Source: Vibrio comitans
GTDB taxonomy: Bacteria; Pseudomonadota; Gammaproteobacteria; Enterobacterales; Vibrionaceae
Reading direction: 5' to 3'
Length of the DNA: 64,000 bases
NCBI GenBank assembly: GCA_024346835.1
Contig: AP024866.1
Span: 2,232,001 to 2,296,000, forward strand
A program made the translations under genes and the position numbers. Positions 48,319 through 57,208 of this stretch are shown here, one piece after another (position 1 is the first letter of the stretch; the number at the start of each line of letters is the position of its first letter). The notes beneath the pieces were generated by a model, which had not been told where the DNA came from, made no database searches, and saw nothing but the letters and a program-made list of their open reading frames with translations.

Positions 48319-48999
48319 ATGAAGAGGATAATGAGTCCCCTAGCCTGGTTGATGCTGACATTGTCAGCATCAACCTTCGCTATTGAATTTCTACCACACA
48401 GGGCAAACTACTCTGTCCCTGTAAAAAGTTACAAAGAAATCGTGTTTGGTGATATCTACCGCCAGCAATACGATTTCAGTTGCGGTTCGGCTGCACTGGC
48501 TACTCTATTAGAGTATCACTATCAACGCCCTTCTGAAGAACAGCAAATTTTTAACGCTATGTATGAAAAAGGAAACAAAGAGCTCATTAATCAAAAAGGA
48601 TTTTCACTACTCGATATGAAGCACTACCTTGAATCTGTAGGTTTAAAAGCCGATGGGTTCAAGATAAGCCTAGAAAGAATGCGCAAGGCCGGAGTCCCTG
48701 GAATCACATTAGTGAATTTTGACGGTTACATGCATTTTGTCGTCATCAAAGGTATAGGTGATGACAAGGTAGTGTTAGGTGACCCCTCCAGGGGAACAAT
48801 GGTTATGCCGATAAACGAATTTAATCAATATTACCAAGGCCTTGTTCTATTGGTACGAAATGAAGCAGACGTCGGAAGGACTAGCTTTGTCGATGCGGAT
48901 ACTTTCTCCATTTATGCATCCTCTCCTTTAGAGACAGGAATAATAAGAGACTCTATCGGGTTACATAGTATTACTCTTCCATCTTCTGGAGATTATTAG
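48319..48999 (+). CDS. Periplasmic C39-family cysteine peptidase (FapD-like)
   Basis: 226 residues with a signal peptide (MKRIMSPLAWLMLTLSASTFA), so periplasmic. The papain-like C39 site is intact: Cys55 in YDFSCGSAALATLL, His139 in GYMHFVVIKG and Asp155 in VVLGDPSRG. Unlike bacteriocin C39 peptidases it has no ABC transporter attached. FapD of the Pseudomonas amyloid system is a stand-alone member of this type. It probably trims or helps export the neighbouring secreted proteins; the next product carries a double-glycine-like site. ATG 48319 preferred over an in-frame TTG at 48307, which would overlap the previous gene. Confidence 0.85.
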   Translation: MKRIMSPLAWLMLTLSASTFAIEFLPHRANYSVPVKSYKEIVFGDIYRQQYDFSCGSAALATLLEYHYQRPSEEQQIFNAMYEKGNKELINQKGFSLLDMKHYLESVGLKADGFKISLERMRKAGVPGITLVNFDGYMHFVVIKGIGDDKVVLGDPSRGTMVMPINEFNQYYQGLVLLVRNEADVGRTSFVDADTFSIYASSPLETGIIRDSIGLHSITLPSSGDY

Positions 49000-49006
49000 G
49001 AGTCAC

Positions 49007-49558
49007 ATGATGGCTAACAAATTAATAGTCGCGTTTGGATTATTGATGCTACCAATCAGTTTGCTACATGCAGATGAGTTAGATATGACAGACATCCAAA
49101 TCGCTGATAACTACACCTTATCAACTCTGCGTGGCGGGTTTCGACTCAGCAATGATTATGTCATAGATATTGGAATCAGCATCACTGCTGCGGTGAATGG
49201 TAAAAATATCTATCAAACCACTATTGCCAACTTGGTATTTCGGAACGGCAGTCTGACCGCTGAACCTGCACCAAGTAGCGACAATAGTCTTCCAGAGAGT
49301 CCAAGCCTCGTAAATGTCGTGCAAGTAGGTGAAGGTAACTTCATAGAAGGTAAAGCTAGCCAACCTAACTCACCAGAGCCAACAAAACCCGATATAGTAA
49401 CTGGACCTGGCATTATAAATATTATTCAAAACACTCTAGATAACAGCGTTCTCGGACTCAATACCGTCGTTGATGTAGATGCTCGCGTCGAAAGCGTTAA
49501 CAAGCAAATCCGTGATGATCTTCGATTAAAAGAATCTCTCCTACAACATAGGTACTAA
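49007..49558 (+). CDS. Secreted protein with RGGF site and QN motifs (predicted C39 substrate)
   Basis: 183 residues, signal peptide ending HA (22). Residues 23-44 look like a double-glycine leader: acidic, then YTLSTLRGG, followed by Phe45 and a strand-rich segment (VIDIGISITAAVNGKNIY). Two QN-type motifs follow: SLVNVVQVGEGNFIEG (100-115) and GIINIIQNTLDNSVLG (135-150), the second matching the C-termini of the first two cluster products. I recall similar RGGF/QNT proteins beside C39 peptidase genes in other Proteobacteria, without a settled function. ATG 49007 or 49010, both after AGGAG. Last plus-strand gene of the operon. Confidence 0.7.
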   Translation: MMANKLIVAFGLLMLPISLLHADELDMTDIQIADNYTLSTLRGGFRLSNDYVIDIGISITAAVNGKNIYQTTIANLVFRNGSLTAEPAPSSDNSLPESPSLVNVVQVGEGNFIEGKASQPNSPEPTKPDIVTGPGIINIIQNTLDNSVLGLNTVVDVDARVESVNKQIRDDLRLKESLLQHRY

Positions 49559-49570
49559 TACTATTAGCTA

Positions 49571-50557
49571 TTAAAAGTAGTAAGGAACTCGAACTGACAA
49601 TTGGAAGTCTGGGGTATCCTCTGTGAGGCCCGCTTGCGCGCTTATATTGAGTGAAGAGCGCGGGTTCATTCTTAGGTTTACACCAAATGTTAAAGAATCT
49701 AAATGAAGAAGTTTTGCATCGTCAGGCTCTTGTCCATTGATCTTGCTCTTCAAAATGGTTCTGTGGTTAACCCCAATTGAAAAGGATAGATCTGGGTTAA
49801 CAGCAAAGCCCATACCCCCGCCAATTGATATGGTATCCCCTAGATCAATCTCTTGTTCTTCACTGCCTCCTACCTCTACTTTATCTTTAATATTATAGAT
49901 GTACCCTATATTGGCAAATAGCACGGCGGGATCCGTCGGGTAAAGCATCGTAAGACTAGGTTCAATACTCCAAAATCCTGAGCCTGTTGAAACATCCTCT
50001 AAGGTATTGGTTGTTTCATCAATGTCGATTTCATAAGGAGAACGACCCGTTTTCGTTTTCAGTCTCAAACCCCCGATCCAATAGGGCGTGCTATCAAAAT
50101 TAAACTGGTGGCGTAAACCGATCTCTAAATCCCCCATTGCTCCACCACTATTCGAACGGCTAATCACATCCGGAGAGCCATCTTGGATCGGTCTCACGAC
50201 TACCTGATCATTACGATAGACATAAGGCAACCTCAACTCAAACTCGGTCGCATTGGTTAATCCGAGACGTGCTGTTAGCCCGAATGTAGTCGTAACAAAA
50301 TCAGCATCGCTCACCTCTATTCGTCCAACGATTAGCGTAGGAAGCACAGTATAACCAACGACAGAAACACGATTGGAAGAGTTTTGAGTAAAGCTAAGGG
50401 AACCTTCTAAGGACCAAGTTCCCTTGGGGGATAGAACACCTGGTTTATCAATGACATCACCCACTGTCAGCGTAACATCATTGTTTTCTTCTGCATGGAT
50501 TCCTTGGCTCATGCACAATAAAACGGTGCCACACCAGACAATCGATTTGTCCAACAT
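49571..50557 (-). CDS. Outer-membrane beta-barrel (Phenol_MetA_deg-type, FapF-like candidate)
   Basis: 328 residues with a signal peptide (MLDKSIVWCGTVLLCMSQGIHA) and a long series of amphipathic strands ending in the outer-membrane signature VRVPYYF. Landmarks are FGLTARLGLTNATEFELRLPY, TGSGFWSIEPSLTMLYPTDPAVLFANIGY and GGGMGFAVNPDLSFSIGVNH, typical of the MetA-pathway/transporter-type barrel family to which FapF belongs. It converges on the secreted-protein operon with a 12-bp gap. It could be the export pore for those proteins; the long coiled N-terminal plug of Pseudomonas FapF is not evident. ATG 50557 follows AAGGA. Confidence 0.7.
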   Translation of the reverse strand: MLDKSIVWCGTVLLCMSQGIHAEENNDVTLTVGDVIDKPGVLSPKGTWSLEGSLSFTQNSSNRVSVVGYTVLPTLIVGRIEVSDADFVTTTFGLTARLGLTNATEFELRLPYVYRNDQVVVRPIQDGSPDVISRSNSGGAMGDLEIGLRHQFNFDSTPYWIGGLRLKTKTGRSPYEIDIDETTNTLEDVSTGSGFWSIEPSLTMLYPTDPAVLFANIGYIYNIKDKVEVGGSEEQEIDLGDTISIGGGMGFAVNPDLSFSIGVNHRTILKSKINGQEPDDAKLLHLDSLTFGVNLRMNPRSSLNISAQAGLTEDTPDFQLSVRVPYYF

Positions 50558-50685
50558 CACTAGATCCTTCTTTTTGAGGGTGTTTAATTTTTAGACAACA
50601 TTGACGTATATCGCAAATATTTAGCTCAAAAAACAGCCACCAAGAAGATACAATTCAGAAATATCTTAAGAGGAATAATGCTCAT

Positions 50686-50735
50686 CATTTCTGACGAGAT
50701 TTTCTAATATGGTCGGTAAAGAGGAATTTCAACGT
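50686..50735 (-). pseudogene. Decayed partial copy of tRNA-Pro 3' end and terminator
   Basis: Aligns without gaps to the intact tRNA-Pro region at an exact 117-bp offset: the second half of the terminator hairpin, the CCA end and the T-arm are recognisable with scattered substitutions, then similarity fades. No anticodon arm remains, so it is not functional. Confidence 0.7.
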
Positions 50736-50791
50736 GGCCGGCTTCTGCACCCGACCCGCGCTTCAATACAAAATAGCTTATTCAAAAACGC

Positions 50792-50818
50792 AAAAAGCCC
50801 GTCATTTCTGACGGGCTT
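50792..50818 (-). terminator. Rho-independent terminator of tRNA-Pro
   Basis: Perfect stem AAAAGCCCGTCA with TGACGGGCTTTT around a TTTC loop, T-run on both strands; nine bases past the tRNA 3' end. Confidence 0.92.
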
Positions 50819-50826
50819 TTCTAATG

Positions 50827-50903
<77 letters not shown>

Positions 50904-51132
50904 AGTTCTCAATGAGGAGTATTTCCTGCTGAGACCGCGTATATTACGGATTTTTTCTGACTGCGCAATACCTATCTTTATAAAAATGCGTTTGAATTAC
51001 CTATGTGGCGACAAAACACACTACCTCATTAAAAATGAGAGCTACCAACCATTAATAGCAAACTTAAAGTTACATACGAGCAACAATTGATCCAGATCAT
51101 CTCTACTTTCAAGTCACAAATTACTATGGTGA

Positions 51133-51226
51133 CATCATTCAGCAATGAGTGATGAATCTCCTCACTAGATCAGTTAGCAGCCAATTGTTGCACCGAGGCA
51201 ATCTGAATTGCCTCGGTTTTTCTTTT
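51133..51226 (+). ncRNA. Candidate small RNA with orphan terminator
   Basis: A strong terminator (ACCGAGGCAAT 51192-51202 with ATTGCCTCGGT 51207-51217, then TTTTTCTTTTTT) lies on the plus strand where no plus-strand gene is upstream. Before it are an 8-bp hairpin (CATCATTC/GAGTGATG near 51133-51154) and a single-stranded AATCTCCTCACTAG, complementary to Shine-Dalgarno sequences. This is the layout of an Hfq-type sRNA. The 5' end is a guess; a TACTAT at 51122-51127 could be the -10 box. No named sRNA recognised. Confidence 0.55.
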
Positions 51227-51288
51227 TTAAGTGACGTACGTCGTTTTCCAATTATAATCTCCCTATCCCAACCGATTTCTTGATTTCT

Positions 51289-51873
51289 ATGTCTGAAGAA
51301 TTTGACAATGATTTTTCCTTCCAGGAAATGATGGGAGATGTGAAGCCTCTCCATCAAGATACTGCAGTCCATAAAAAGTCTCACACGACCGATGATAACC
51401 ATCTACTGAGACAACTGGCAGCGGTAAGTATTGAAGAAGAACTACCGGAATACTTAACGCTTGATAATGCCCCCATGCTAAAGCCTGACGACATTATCGA
51501 GTTTAAACGTAGCGGTGTACAAAATGGCGTTTATCGTAAGCTAAGATTGGGTAAATACCCAATTCAAGCAAAATTAGATCTTCATCGTAAAACGCTAACC
51601 CAAGCAAGAGATGAAGTTGTACACTTCCTTAAGCAATGCTTAAGGCTTGAGGCAAGAACGATCATTATCGTGCATGGCAAGGGGCACAACTCAAACCCAC
51701 CAGCACTAATGAAAAGTTACGTTGCTTTTTGGCTACAACAAATTAATGAAGTACTTTGTGTTCATTCAGCTCAAGCCTTCCACGGTGGAACTGGCGCAAT
51801 CTATGTAATGCTGAAGAAGAACGAAGAAAAGAAACTAGAGAACCGAGAACGTCATCAAAAACGTCAAGGTTAA
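51289..51873 (+). CDS. smrA: Smr-domain protein SmrA (YdaL-like)
   Basis: 194 residues. Acidic N-terminal part (MMGDVKPLHQD) and a C-terminal Smr domain with LDLHRKTLTQARDEV, IIIVHGKGHNS and AFHGGTGAIYVML, then a basic tail. The LDLH and HGKG motifs are those of Smr nucleases. SmrA resembles E. coli YdaL rather than SmrB/YfcN by its C-terminal ENRERHQKR end. Suspected nucleic-acid endonuclease; cellular role not settled. ATG 51289 preferred over TTG 51280. It is 18 bp upstream of rluF and probably co-transcribed. Confidence 0.85.
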   Translation: MSEEFDNDFSFQEMMGDVKPLHQDTAVHKKSHTTDDNHLLRQLAAVSIEEELPEYLTLDNAPMLKPDDIIEFKRSGVQNGVYRKLRLGKYPIQAKLDLHRKTLTQARDEVVHFLKQCLRLEARTIIIVHGKGHNSNPPALMKSYVAFWLQQINEVLCVHSAQAFHGGTGAIYVMLKKNEEKKLENRERHQKRQG

Positions 51874-51891
51874 CTCAAAACCGAGAGAACT

Positions 51892-52899
51892 ATGTCTGAT
51901 AACGCAAAGCGACTAAATAAATTCATCAGTGAAACTGGCTTCTGCTCTCGACGAGAAGCGGACAGACTGATAGAACAAGGCCGAGTAACCATTAATGGTA
52001 AAAATCCAGAAATGGGCACCAAGGTCACTTCAGAGGATGAAGTTCTTGTCGATGGCAAACCACTACGAGCAAAACGTAAGGCTATCTACATTGCACTCAA
52101 CAAGCCTACAGGTATCACCTGTACCACAGAGCGCGATATCCCTGGAAACATTGTCGACTTTATTGGACACAAAGAGCGTATTTTTCCCATTGGCCGATTA
52201 GATAAGCCCTCTGATGGCCTTATTTTCTTAACCAATGATGGCGATATTGTAAATAAGATCCTTCGAGCAGGGAACAATCACGAAAAAGAGTATGTGGTTC
52301 GTGTTGATAGACCCATCACTCCTGAGTTCTTGAAGAAGATGGCAAGTGGCGTGTCAATTTTGGACACGGTAACCTTGCCATGTGAAATCACCAAAGAGTC
52401 AGAATACAGCTTTCGTATCACCTTGACCCAGGGACTAAACCGCCAGATTCGACGCATGTGTGAGGCATTAGATTACCGTGTATTCAAACTGCGCCGAGTG
52501 CGTATCATGAATATCACCATCGATGGTATTCCCAACGGTAAATGGCGCTACTTAAGCGACGATGAGGTGAAAACCTTACTTGAGCTTAGCGGCGACTCTG
52601 TAGGAACAGAAGAGGCATCCGTAAAGGACGCTAAAGGTCGACGTATAAGGAAAGCCACTGACGCTAAACTCTACGATAGTCGCGAAGAAAACCAAGCCTC
52701 TAGAGCCCGCCGCAACCGCGATGAGCAAAAACAGGTGTTTGATGGTAAGTTTACCCCTAGCAGACACAGACCAAAGGGCAAACCGTCTTCAGGCCAACCA
52801 TCAGGTAATAAGAGTTACTCTAAGCCAAAAGCCAACCCAGCAAAGACAAGCGAGGGTAACAAGCCTCGTGTGAAAGGGAAATTAAGCCTGAAAAAATAG
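51892..52899 (+). CDS. rluF: 23S rRNA pseudouridine(2604) synthase RluF
   Basis: 335 residues. S4 RNA-binding domain at the start ([21 protein letters not shown]), RsuA-family catalytic core with Asp104 in [13 protein letters not shown], then [27 protein letters not shown]. The C-terminal 100 residues are lysine/arginine-rich and disordered, longer than in E. coli RluF (290). RluB is a relative, but the [19 protein letters not shown] region matches RluF better. ATG 51892 follows CGAGAG. Confidence 0.9.
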   Translation: MSDNAKRLNKFISETGFCSRREADRLIEQGRVTINGKNPEMGTKVTSEDEVLVDGKPLRAKRKAIYIALNKPTGITCTTERDIPGNIVDFIGHKERIFPIGRLDKPSDGLIFLTNDGDIVNKILRAGNNHEKEYVVRVDRPITPEFLKKMASGVSILDTVTLPCEITKESEYSFRITLTQGLNRQIRRMCEALDYRVFKLRRVRIMNITIDGIPNGKWRYLSDDEVKTLLELSGDSVGTEEASVKDAKGRRIRKATDAKLYDSREENQASRARRNRDEQKQVFDGKFTPSRHRPKGKPSSGQPSGNKSYSKPKANPAKTSEGNKPRVKGKLSLKK

Positions 52900-52904
52900 G
52901 TTTA

Positions 52905-52939
52905 CTTGTAGCTGTCAGCTTCAAGCTGACAGCTACAAG
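52905..52939. repeat. Perfect 35-bp palindrome between convergent genes
   Basis: 17-base arms (52905-52921 with 52923-52939) around one central base, forming a stem of at least 15 bp. No T-tract. Fills the gap between rluF and the Lrp-type gene and probably acts as a bidirectional transcription block or mRNA end. Confidence 0.75.
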
Positions 52940-52941
52940 AG

Positions 52942-53385
52942 CTACTGCCTCTCATCCTTAGGTGAATCCATCACCACCATAGTAGTAATTGATTTCACAT
53001 ACTCACACTCCCCGAGCACATCGGCATGAATACGCTTATACGAGGCTAAATCTTGCGTCTCGATTCGTAGCAGATATTCATTAGCACCTGTAATGTTGTG
53101 ACACTCGACTACTTCTTCCACAAAGCGCACATGCTCTTCGAAGGCATGCTGTGCCTTCTTGCTGTGAGATGAAAGCCCTATCGACACATAAGCGACGAAG
53201 CCCACGCCAAGCTGCACTCTATCAAGAAGCACTCTATAGCCCTTAATTACGCCTTTACGCTCGAGATCTTGCACCCTTCTCAATGTTGCAGAAGCCGATA
53301 AACCTACCTTCTCGGCCAGTTCTACATTGGCTAGTTTTCCGTTTTGCTTTAGTTCTTGCAATATTCTTTCGTCAAACTTATCCAT
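52942..53385 (-). CDS. Lrp/AsnC-family transcriptional regulator
   Basis: 147 residues. Helix-turn-helix at the start (DERILQELKQNGKLANVELAEKVGLSASATLRRVQDLE) and an RAM amino-acid-binding domain (VAYVSIGLSSHSKK, VVECHNITGANEYLLRIE). The frame is open 29 codons upstream, but ATG 53385 gives the family N-terminus. Divergent from a LysE-type exporter gene with about 110 bp between them, so it probably controls that exporter in response to an amino acid (inferred). Confidence 0.88.
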   Translation of the reverse strand: MDKFDERILQELKQNGKLANVELAEKVGLSASATLRRVQDLERKGVIKGYRVLLDRVQLGVGFVAYVSIGLSSHSKKAQHAFEEHVRFVEEVVECHNITGANEYLLRIETQDLASYKRIHADVLGECEYVKSITTMVVMDSPKDERQ

Positions 53386-53493
53386 GACGCACTCAAATTG
53401 TTTAAATAAGGTAATTACTATCAATATAAGCAAATAATTGCTCAATGCTCCAATTAAAATTGTTCTATCCATTCACGATAGAAGGCATTAATC

Positions 53494-54078
53494 ATGGAAC
53501 TGCATCATTTGGGCGCGTTGTTGCTGTTTGCATTGGTATCCACGTCGACTCCCGGTCCTAACAACATAATGTTGATGAGTTCTGGTGCGAATGTCGGATT
53601 TAAAAAAACCATCCCACACATGCTAGGAATTACCATAGGATTTTCCGTAATGCTGATCTTGGTAGGCATTGGGTTGATTGGCGTATTTAATGCCTACCCA
53701 CAAAGCCACATCATACTTAAGTATGTAAGCCTCGGGTATTTGCTCTACTTGGCCGCTAAGATTGCCACCAGCGGTAAGGTGAAAGAGCAAGGTTCATTCT
53801 CACCAATGAGTTTTTTAGGTGCTGCTAGCTTTCAATGGGTCAATCCAAAGGGATGGTCAATGGCGTTAACCGCTATAGCGTTATTTAGTGCAACGGGGGC
53901 ATGGTGGGAACTGCTGGTGATAGCTGGAGTCTTTACCTTGGCGAATATACCATCGGTTACTCTTTGGACATTAGCAGGCACGCAACTGCAACGCTGGCTG
54001 ACTACCCCAATTCGAATTAAAAGCTTCAACGTAAGTATGGCATCACTACTACTGCTATCAGCGGTTTCGATGCTCTAG
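53494..54078 (+). CDS. LysE/RhtB-family amino-acid exporter
   Basis: 194 residues with six hydrophobic segments. LysE features: STSTPGPNNIMLMSSGANVGFKKTIPHMLGI near residue 20, YLLYLAAKIA and FQWVNPKGWSMALTA. Inner-membrane export of an amino acid or homoserine-lactone-like compound. ATG 53494. Pairs with the divergent Lrp-type gene; converges tightly (2 bp) on ybaK. Confidence 0.9.
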   Translation: MELHHLGALLLFALVSTSTPGPNNIMLMSSGANVGFKKTIPHMLGITIGFSVMLILVGIGLIGVFNAYPQSHIILKYVSLGYLLYLAAKIATSGKVKEQGSFSPMSFLGAASFQWVNPKGWSMALTAIALFSATGAWWELLVIAGVFTLANIPSVTLWTLAGTQLQRWLTTPIRIKSFNVSMASLLLLSAVSML

Positions 54079-54080
54079 CG

Positions 54081-54554
54081 TTACTCACTTAGAGGAGTAA
54101 GTTCACCCTTTACTTGTTCAAGTAAAAGCTTTGGATTGATCTCTATCTCCAGTCCACGCTTACCACCGCTAATGCAGATGGTCGTTTGATGCTCAGCACT
54201 TTGATCAATAAAGGTAGGCAGGCGTTTTTTCTGAGCTAGCGGGCTAATTCCTCCAACCAGATAACCTGTGATCTTTTGTGCCAATGCAGGATCAGCCATT
54301 GCTGCCTTTTTAAGCTTGTTTGCCTTGGCGGCAAGCTTGAGGTTCAGCTTTTTATTAACAGGGACAACAGCAACGCCTAGGCCTTGCGCACTGCCATCCA
54401 CTGAGAATAATAGAGTTTTAAACACCTGCTCCGCTGGCTTACCCGTCGCCTCGACCGCTTCTAATCCAAAGCTTTCATGGTTTGGGTCATGCTTATATTG
54501 ATGAAGCTCAAAAGGTACTTTGTTCTTTTTCAATAAACGAACAGCAGGTGTCAT
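54081..54554 (-). CDS. ybaK: Cys-tRNA(Pro)/Cys-tRNA(Cys) deacylase YbaK
   Basis: 157 residues, YbaK/ProX-type editing domain. Motifs are [21 protein letters not shown], the conserved lysine region [18 protein letters not shown], and [21 protein letters not shown] with the GxxxP turn. Hydrolyses cysteine mischarged on tRNA-Pro; a tRNA-Pro gene lies 3 kb away, probably by chance. ATG 54554. Fourteen bp after the 5'-nucleotidase gene's stop on the same strand, so likely co-transcribed. Confidence 0.9.
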   Translation of the reverse strand: MTPAVRLLKKNKVPFELHQYKHDPNHESFGLEAVEATGKPAEQVFKTLLFSVDGSAQGLGVAVVPVNKKLNLKLAAKANKLKKAAMADPALAQKITGYLVGGISPLAQKKRLPTFIDQSAEHQTTICISGGKRGLEIEINPKLLLEQVKGELTPLSE

Positions 54555-54568
54555 GGTTCTCTCTTAAT

Positions 54569-56224
54569 TTACTGGTAACGAACTTCGCCATTTGGCGCGT
54601 ATAGCGTTACGTCTAATGGGCTATGACTCTCAAGATACTCTTTCAGAACCTCAGCATCAACGAAACCCGTATCCACATAGCCAGAATGATTAGTGATCAC
54701 AGGATAACCATCACCACCGGCTGCATTAAAGCTAGGGATACTAAAGCGATACATACCGTTTGGATCAATCGCTTTTCCGCCAATCATCACATCAGTAACA
54801 CCTTTACTTGTCACTGTCATAGAAATACCAGCAAACTGAGCATAAGCACCGGAGTCTGTTGGCTTCAATGCAACTACATTCAGGTAGTCCAATACCTCTA
54901 CACCCGTCATGTCGACATAGGTAACGATATTGCCAAACGGTTGAACCGTTAACACATCTTTATAAGTAATGCTGCCCTGTGCAATCGAATCACGCACACC
55001 ACCTGAGTTCATTACTCCAAAATCTGCTTTTGCACGAGTCATGTGTGCAGTAGCAATCAAACGTCCTAGATTCGTTTGTTCAAATCGAACCTTATTACGG
55101 TCGCCCTCTAGTTTACCGTTAGACTCCGCAATCTTCACATTCAGCTTTGCCTGACCTTGTTCTTGATACGGGGCCAAGAAATCTTCAATATCCGAATCTT
55201 GCTCTATTTCTTCGCCGACGATAACGCGCTCTTTCTTACCATCAACCTCAACCTTTTTAGTCAGGTTAATAGGTACAAGCTCATAGTGAACAAGGTTCAG
55301 TTCGCCATTTTCATATTCGTAATCAGCGCGTCCCACATACTTACCCCACTCAAAGGCTTGCATGATCCAGGTGCCGTTCTGTTGGTCAGGTTGACACTCA
55401 TCACCAGGCTTAAATTGCTTCTTAACCAGATTAGGCCCTTCCATACAAACTGGCTCTTGCGAATGACCACCAATCACCATATCTAGAGCCCCAGTTGGAA
55501 GATAGCGAGCTAAAGCCACATCACCGGGAGCATTTCCTCCATGCTGACCGTCTTGGTAGTGCCCCATGTGTGTTACTGCAATGGTGATATCGGGTTGTTC
55601 CGATTGCTCAATCTCTTCTAATAACTGTTTGGCTTCAGGTTTTGGATCTCGGAAGTCGAGAGATTGAATATATTCTGGGTTACCGATCTTAGCGGTATCT
55701 TCGGTGGTTAAGCCGATCACGGCTATCTTCAGGCCTTCTTTTTCAAACATCTGATAAGGCTGGAACTTACGTGTTTGACTCTCTTTGTCATAGATATTAG
55801 CAGACAACATAGGGAACTCAGCCCATTCTTGCTGCTTTTCTAGAACCGACAATGGATTATCAAACTCGTGATTGCCCAATGCCATTGCGTCATAGCCTAG
55901 TAGCGTCATGCCTTTGAAATCCGGTTCTGCATCTAGAAGATCTGACTCTGGAACACCCGTATTAATATCACCACCAGAAAGCAACAATACAGCGCCACCT
56001 TCCGATTCAACTTCTTCTCTGATTTGATCGATAAGTGTCTTTCTTGCCGCCATACCTAGTTCGCCATATTTGTTTGGCCAGAACCGACCGTGATGGTCAT
56101 TGGTATGTAAGATTGTCAGCTTTTGAACATCGTTGGTTTCAACAATATTGTCTGATGCGCAGCCTACTGCAAGCGTACCAAACGCAACAGCTAGGACTAG
56201 TGATTTCATTTTTAACCGTTCCAT
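54569..56224 (-). CDS. 5'-nucleotidase lipoprotein (UshA/NutA-type)
   Basis: 551 residues. Lipoprotein signal MERLKMKSLVLAVAFGTLAVGC (lipobox AVGC). Metallophosphatase domain with LTILHTNDHHGRFW, LSGGDINTG, ALGNHEFD and HMGHY plus GGHSQ metal ligands. The C-terminal nucleotide-binding domain has NSGGVRDSI and PFGNIVTYVDMTG and ends PSFNAAGGDGYP. Dephosphorylates extracellular nucleotides for uptake of nucleosides; Vibrio parahaemolyticus NutA is a lipid-modified enzyme of this type. ATG 56224 follows GGAAAG; ATG 56209 is an alternative. Confidence 0.9.
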   Translation of the reverse strand: MERLKMKSLVLAVAFGTLAVGCASDNIVETNDVQKLTILHTNDHHGRFWPNKYGELGMAARKTLIDQIREEVESEGGAVLLLSGGDINTGVPESDLLDAEPDFKGMTLLGYDAMALGNHEFDNPLSVLEKQQEWAEFPMLSANIYDKESQTRKFQPYQMFEKEGLKIAVIGLTTEDTAKIGNPEYIQSLDFRDPKPEAKQLLEEIEQSEQPDITIAVTHMGHYQDGQHGGNAPGDVALARYLPTGALDMVIGGHSQEPVCMEGPNLVKKQFKPGDECQPDQQNGTWIMQAFEWGKYVGRADYEYENGELNLVHYELVPINLTKKVEVDGKKERVIVGEEIEQDSDIEDFLAPYQEQGQAKLNVKIAESNGKLEGDRNKVRFEQTNLGRLIATAHMTRAKADFGVMNSGGVRDSIAQGSITYKDVLTVQPFGNIVTYVDMTGVEVLDYLNVVALKPTDSGAYAQFAGISMTVTSKGVTDVMIGGKAIDPNGMYRFSIPSFNAAGGDGYPVITNHSGYVDTGFVDAEVLKEYLESHSPLDVTLYAPNGEVRYQ

Positions 56225-56269
56225 GTATTTCTTTCCAATGAAATGTATTCGCACAAAAAATAGCAACAA

Positions 56270-56302
56270 AAAAACGGGCTTGCGAATGCAAAGCCCGTTT
56301 TT
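56270..56302 (-). terminator. Rho-independent terminator of the hemA-kdsA operon
   Basis: 12-bp stem with AT ends (56270-56281 with 56291-56302), nine-base loop, then TTTTTTT on the minus strand; 34 bp past the kdsA stop. Confidence 0.9.
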
Positions 56303-56335
56303 ACTATAACTATCACAGTGTTAAGGTATTTAACC

Positions 56336-57202
<867 letters not shown>

Positions 57203-57208
57203 TTAAAG

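Noticed and set aside
48319..48999. Bacteriocin ABC exporter peptidase
   Set aside because: Only the C39 domain is present, with a signal peptide; there is no membrane or ATPase domain and no bacteriocin-like small gene with an immunity gene.
50700..50775. Second functional tRNA-Pro
   Set aside because: Only the 3' part can be aligned; the anticodon and D arms are lost and the acceptor cannot pair.
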